Shown one piece after another: positions 34,595-36,907 of a DNA stretch of 36,907 bases. Position numbers and translations under genes: made by a program. The notes below the pieces were generated by a model. The model did not search any database, had not been told where the DNA came from, and saw only the letters and a program-made list of their open reading frames with translations. Source of the stretch: Gemmataceae bacterium (GTDB lineage Bacteria; Planctomycetota; Planctomycetia; Gemmatales; Gemmataceae); the NCBI GenBank assembly GCA_028288765.1, contig JAQGHQ010000300.1:1-36907 (forward strand). Direction: 5' to 3'. Positions within the stretch are counted from its first letter, which is position 1. Every line of letters starts with the position of its first letter.

Positions 34595-36907
34595 TCATCT
34601 TAACCAGGTCACCCGGGCGCCGGTCGCGACGACCGCCCGGTCGGCCTCGAACCACGCGGTCACGCCCGGCCCGCGGGCCGGGACGGTCAGCTTCTTCAGC
34701 AGCTTCCCGGACTCCGGATCGAACAGCAGCACCGGGACGGTCCGGTCGGCCCACGCATCATACAGGGCGACCGCCAGCCAGGGGAGCCGCCAGCCGAGCG
34801 GGCAGCGGAGGAACGAGGTGACCGCCCGGTCCCACACGCCCCCGACCGGCTCCGCCGGGACCGCCTCCGCCGGGTAAACGATGATCACCTTCCGCCCGGC
34901 CCGCACCACCCAGCCGCCGGCCGCGTCCGGGAGGGCGGCCTCCCACACCACCTTCCCGTCGTCCAGGGCGAGCGCGAACAGCTTCCCCCCGGCGGGAACG
35001 AACACCCGCAGCGGATCGGCGTCCGCGGCCCCCAGGTCGACCCGTGAGGCGTCGAGGAACACCGGCCCGCCGGTCCACATCGACCTGCCGTCGGTCGCGT
35101 CGGGCCGGTCGAGTTCGACCCCGTGGTTGCGGCGGACCGCCACCAGGACCACCTCCTCCCAGCCGCGGACCTGGGGCGGGTCGCCCGCGAGACTCGATTC
35201 CCCGTCGGCCTCGTACACCCACCACTTTACGAACCGGCCGGCCACGACCTTGTCGACCCGCACCAGCCCCGGGCCGTCGGAGAACGCGATCCGGTTCCCG
35301 GCGATCTCGACCGGCGGGTGGGCCCACGGCACCCGGGCCGTCTTCTCGCCGTACCCGGCCGGGACGGCCTTCTCGAACGTGGTCCCGGCGTCGTCCCACA
35401 CCCGGCCGGTCGTGATCTGGATCATCCACCGCCGGCCGTCCGAGAGCTGAACGACGACCAGCCGGCCACCGACGTAGAAGTACGGCTCGAACCGCGGGGC
35501 GGTCGGGAACAGGACCGGCTCGAACCGCGGCCGGCCGTGCGCGCCGAGGACCCAGACCACCCGCCGGCCCTTCAGGTCGAGAGCGAGCAGGTGGTGTTCC
35601 CCGAGCCGGGTGAGAAGCCACTCGCCGGCGAGGACGAAGGACGAGAGATGCGGCGGCGGCCGGGATTCGCCGGTCCGGACGGCCGGGCGCGGGACCCGGC
35701 CGGGGAGCGGATCGGTGTCCGGGACGCGGAACACCCACACCGGGTCCCGCCCGCCGCCGTACACGGCCACCGCGAACGGCCCGGCGGCGACGAACCCGTC
35801 GGGAATGTCCGCCGCGTGCGTGAAGACGTCCGCGGCGGGGTGGGTGGTCGTGTCAGACTGGTCGAACGGCACCGCAACGAGCACCCGGGCTGTGGCGGCG
35901 AAGACGTTCCGCGGCGGGGTGACCGCCCCGGCGATCGGCCGGAGCGGGAAGGCGTTGGGGGGCAGCTGGGCGGTCGCGGCGATGCGGGCGTCCGGGCCGA
36001 GGCCGGGGGCATCTGGCGGCTTGCGGTCCGCGGTCAGGGTCGGGGGGGCGGGGAGTCCGCCGGGGGGTGCCATCCGGCCGGCGTGGCGGTCGGCCAGCGT
36101 CGCGAGAGACACGAGCTCGCCGTCGGCGGTCACCAGCCACTCCCCGAGGAGTTCGGGGATCAGCACGTCCCGCACGTCCCGGGGAAGCTTGACGGTGTCG
36201 TCGGTCGGCGGGGCGAGCAGGAGGAGCCGGGCCGCCGCCCACGCCCGCCACGCGGCCGGGAGGTCGCCCCGGGCGACCCCCAGGAGGGTTTCCCGGGCGG
36301 CCCGGAGGTCCCCGCCCGCCAGATCCCGCTCGGCCTGATCGATCATCGCCTCGAACCGCGCGCGGGGCTCCGGGTCCGGCGGGCGGACGAACGGCGGGGC
36401 GTCGGCAACATACCCCCAGACCTGCGTCGGGGTGACGACCACGAGCACCCCGTCGGCGTAGGCGACATTCCCGAACAGCCACTCCTGCGGCCCGGGGAGC
36501 GTCGTCCGGAGCGGGGCGTGGTACGGGCGGCCGGTGTCCGGGTCGAGGAAGTACAGCCCGCCCCGGCTCGGCCACACGATCACGTCATCCGTCACCAGCC
36601 CGCGGCCGTACCCCAGGAGCCCGCCGCCGTCGTGCTGGATCCACCCGTCCGGCTCCCGGTACGAGCCGGTGACGACGCCCAACGCCCGGATGCCCCGGAC
36701 CGGCCCGGTCGTCGTGACCACCACCCGGCCGCGGGAGATACCGAGGATCTGCGCGCCCTCGACCGGCCCACTCTCCCACAACAGCTGTCCGGTCTCGGCG
36801 TCCAGGGCGAAGACCCGGTCGGCGTCGGCCGGGGCGGCGAACACCCGGCCCCCGGCCGCGACCGCCGGGGCCGGGTCCGCGGACCGGGCCGCGTCCGCCA
36901 CCCGCCG
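34595..36907 (-). CDS. PQQ-binding-like beta-propeller protein (5' end outside window)
   Basis: 770 residues are visible and the frame continues past the window edge, so the start is missing; a GTG at 36901 lies inside a propeller blade and is not the true start. PQQ-like blades are seen at VFALDAETGQLLWE, GLYFLDPDTGRPYH, HLLALDLKGRRVVWV, MIQITTGRVW, LFALALDDGKVVWE and VLLFDPESGKLLKK. A helical stretch with TPR-like spacing (ARFEAMIDQAERDLAGGDLR, then LLGVARGDLPAAWRAWAAAR) interrupts the propeller. Such proteins are usually exported. Catalytic PQQ ligands could not be identified, so a structural or scaffold role is as likely as a dehydrogenase. It lies upstream of moxR in the same direction. 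Confidence 0.85.
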   Translation of the reverse strand, partial: RRVADAARSADPAPAVAAGGRVFAAPADADRVFALDAETGQLLWESGPVEGAQILGISRGRVVVTTTGPVRGIRALGVVTGSYREPDGWIQHDGGGLLGYGRGLVTDDVIVWPSRGGLYFLDPDTGRPYHAPLRTTLPGPQEWLFGNVAYADGVLVVVTPTQVWGYVADAPPFVRPPDPEPRARFEAMIDQAERDLAGGDLRAARETLLGVARGDLPAAWRAWAAARLLLLAPPTDDTVKLPRDVRDVLIPELLGEWLVTADGELVSLATLADRHAGRMAPPGGLPAPPTLTADRKPPDAPGLGPDARIAATAQLPPNAFPLRPIAGAVTPPRNVFAATARVLVAVPFDQSDTTTHPAADVFTHAADIPDGFVAAGPFAVAVYGGGRDPVWVFRVPDTDPLPGRVPRPAVRTGESRPPPHLSSFVLAGEWLLTRLGEHHLLALDLKGRRVVWVLGAHGRPRFEPVLFPTAPRFEPYFYVGGRLVVVQLSDGRRWMIQITTGRVWDDAGTTFEKAVPAGYGEKTARVPWAHPPVEIAGNRIAFSDGPGLVRVDKVVAGRFVKWWVYEADGESSLAGDPPQVRGWEEVVLVAVRRNHGVELDRPDATDGRSMWTGGPVFLDASRVDLGAADADPLRVFVPAGGKLFALALDDGKVVWEAALPDAAGGWVVRAGRKVIIVYPAEAVPAEPVGGVWDRAVTSFLRCPLGWRLPWLAVALYDAWADRTVPVLLFDPESGKLLKKLTVPARGPGVTAWFEADRAVVATGARVTWLR

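Noticed and set aside
36899..36901. GTG as the start of the PQQ-like gene
   Set aside because: It lies inside a propeller blade and the frame continues to the window edge; the gene is treated as 5'-truncated.

Overview
The window reads as chromosomal DNA of a planctomycete, most likely a member of the Gemmataceae. This is inferred from strong GC richness, a paired DUF1501 gene and PSCyt1/DUF1549/DUF1553 cytochrome-type gene, a DUF1080 protein, a Tat-type sugar epimerase, and a giant surface-type protein with the N-terminal LEDVEERLAPA motif typical of the group. Nearly all genes lie on the minus strand; only a phosphodiesterase-like gene (23957-25336) and a lactonase (30532-31710) lie on the plus strand. 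No rRNA, convincing tRNA, CRISPR array or transposase gene was found.

Layout. 1-10163 (minus): a giant secreted or surface protein whose C-terminus runs off the window. It has Asp-box (BNR/sortilin-like) propeller segments, two P/Homo B-like domains and a run of about 100-residue Ig-like repeats that alternate between two types. 10164-11475: a long non-coding gap with hairpins. 11476-14118 (minus): a hybrid histidine kinase with an ethylene-receptor-like (ETR1-type) membrane sensor, three PAS domains and a receiver. 14527-15978 and 16083-19187 (minus): the DUF1501 and PSCyt1-DUF1549-LamG-DUF1553 pair. 19415-20077 (minus): a small conserved membrane protein. 20218-22128 (minus): a CocE/X-Pro dipeptidyl-peptidase-like hydrolase. 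22162-22895 (minus): a Phd/YefM-VapC toxin-antitoxin pair. 22914-23876 (minus): an aldo/keto reductase. 23957-25336 (plus): an alkaline-phosphatase-superfamily phosphodiesterase. 25678-26571 (minus): a Tat-exported sugar isomerase/epimerase. 26635-29133 (minus): a phospholipid cluster of CDP-alcohol phosphatidyltransferase, CdsA and PlsC. 29685-30425 (minus): DUF1080. 30532-31710 (plus): lactonase. 31836-34403 (minus): DUF58, a four-helix-bundle (S23/IVS-like) gene and a MoxR ATPase. 34595-36907 (minus): a PQQ-like propeller protein cut by the window edge.

How the genes work together. The phospholipid genes form a plausible operon: PlsC makes phosphatidate, CdsA activates it to CDP-diacylglycerol, and the CDP-alcohol transferase would use that product. 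MoxR and DUF58 are a standard chaperone-like pair, here separated by a four-helix-bundle gene flanked by perfect 30-nt inverted repeats, which looks like an inserted cassette. The kinase could couple a small gaseous ligand, possibly ethylene, to a phosphorelay.

The most striking non-genic feature is that most intergenic gaps carry a long inverted repeat and that the repeats belong to about ten unrelated sequence families. One of them sits in a 216-bp tandem duplication that preserves a fossil copy of both flanking gene ends.
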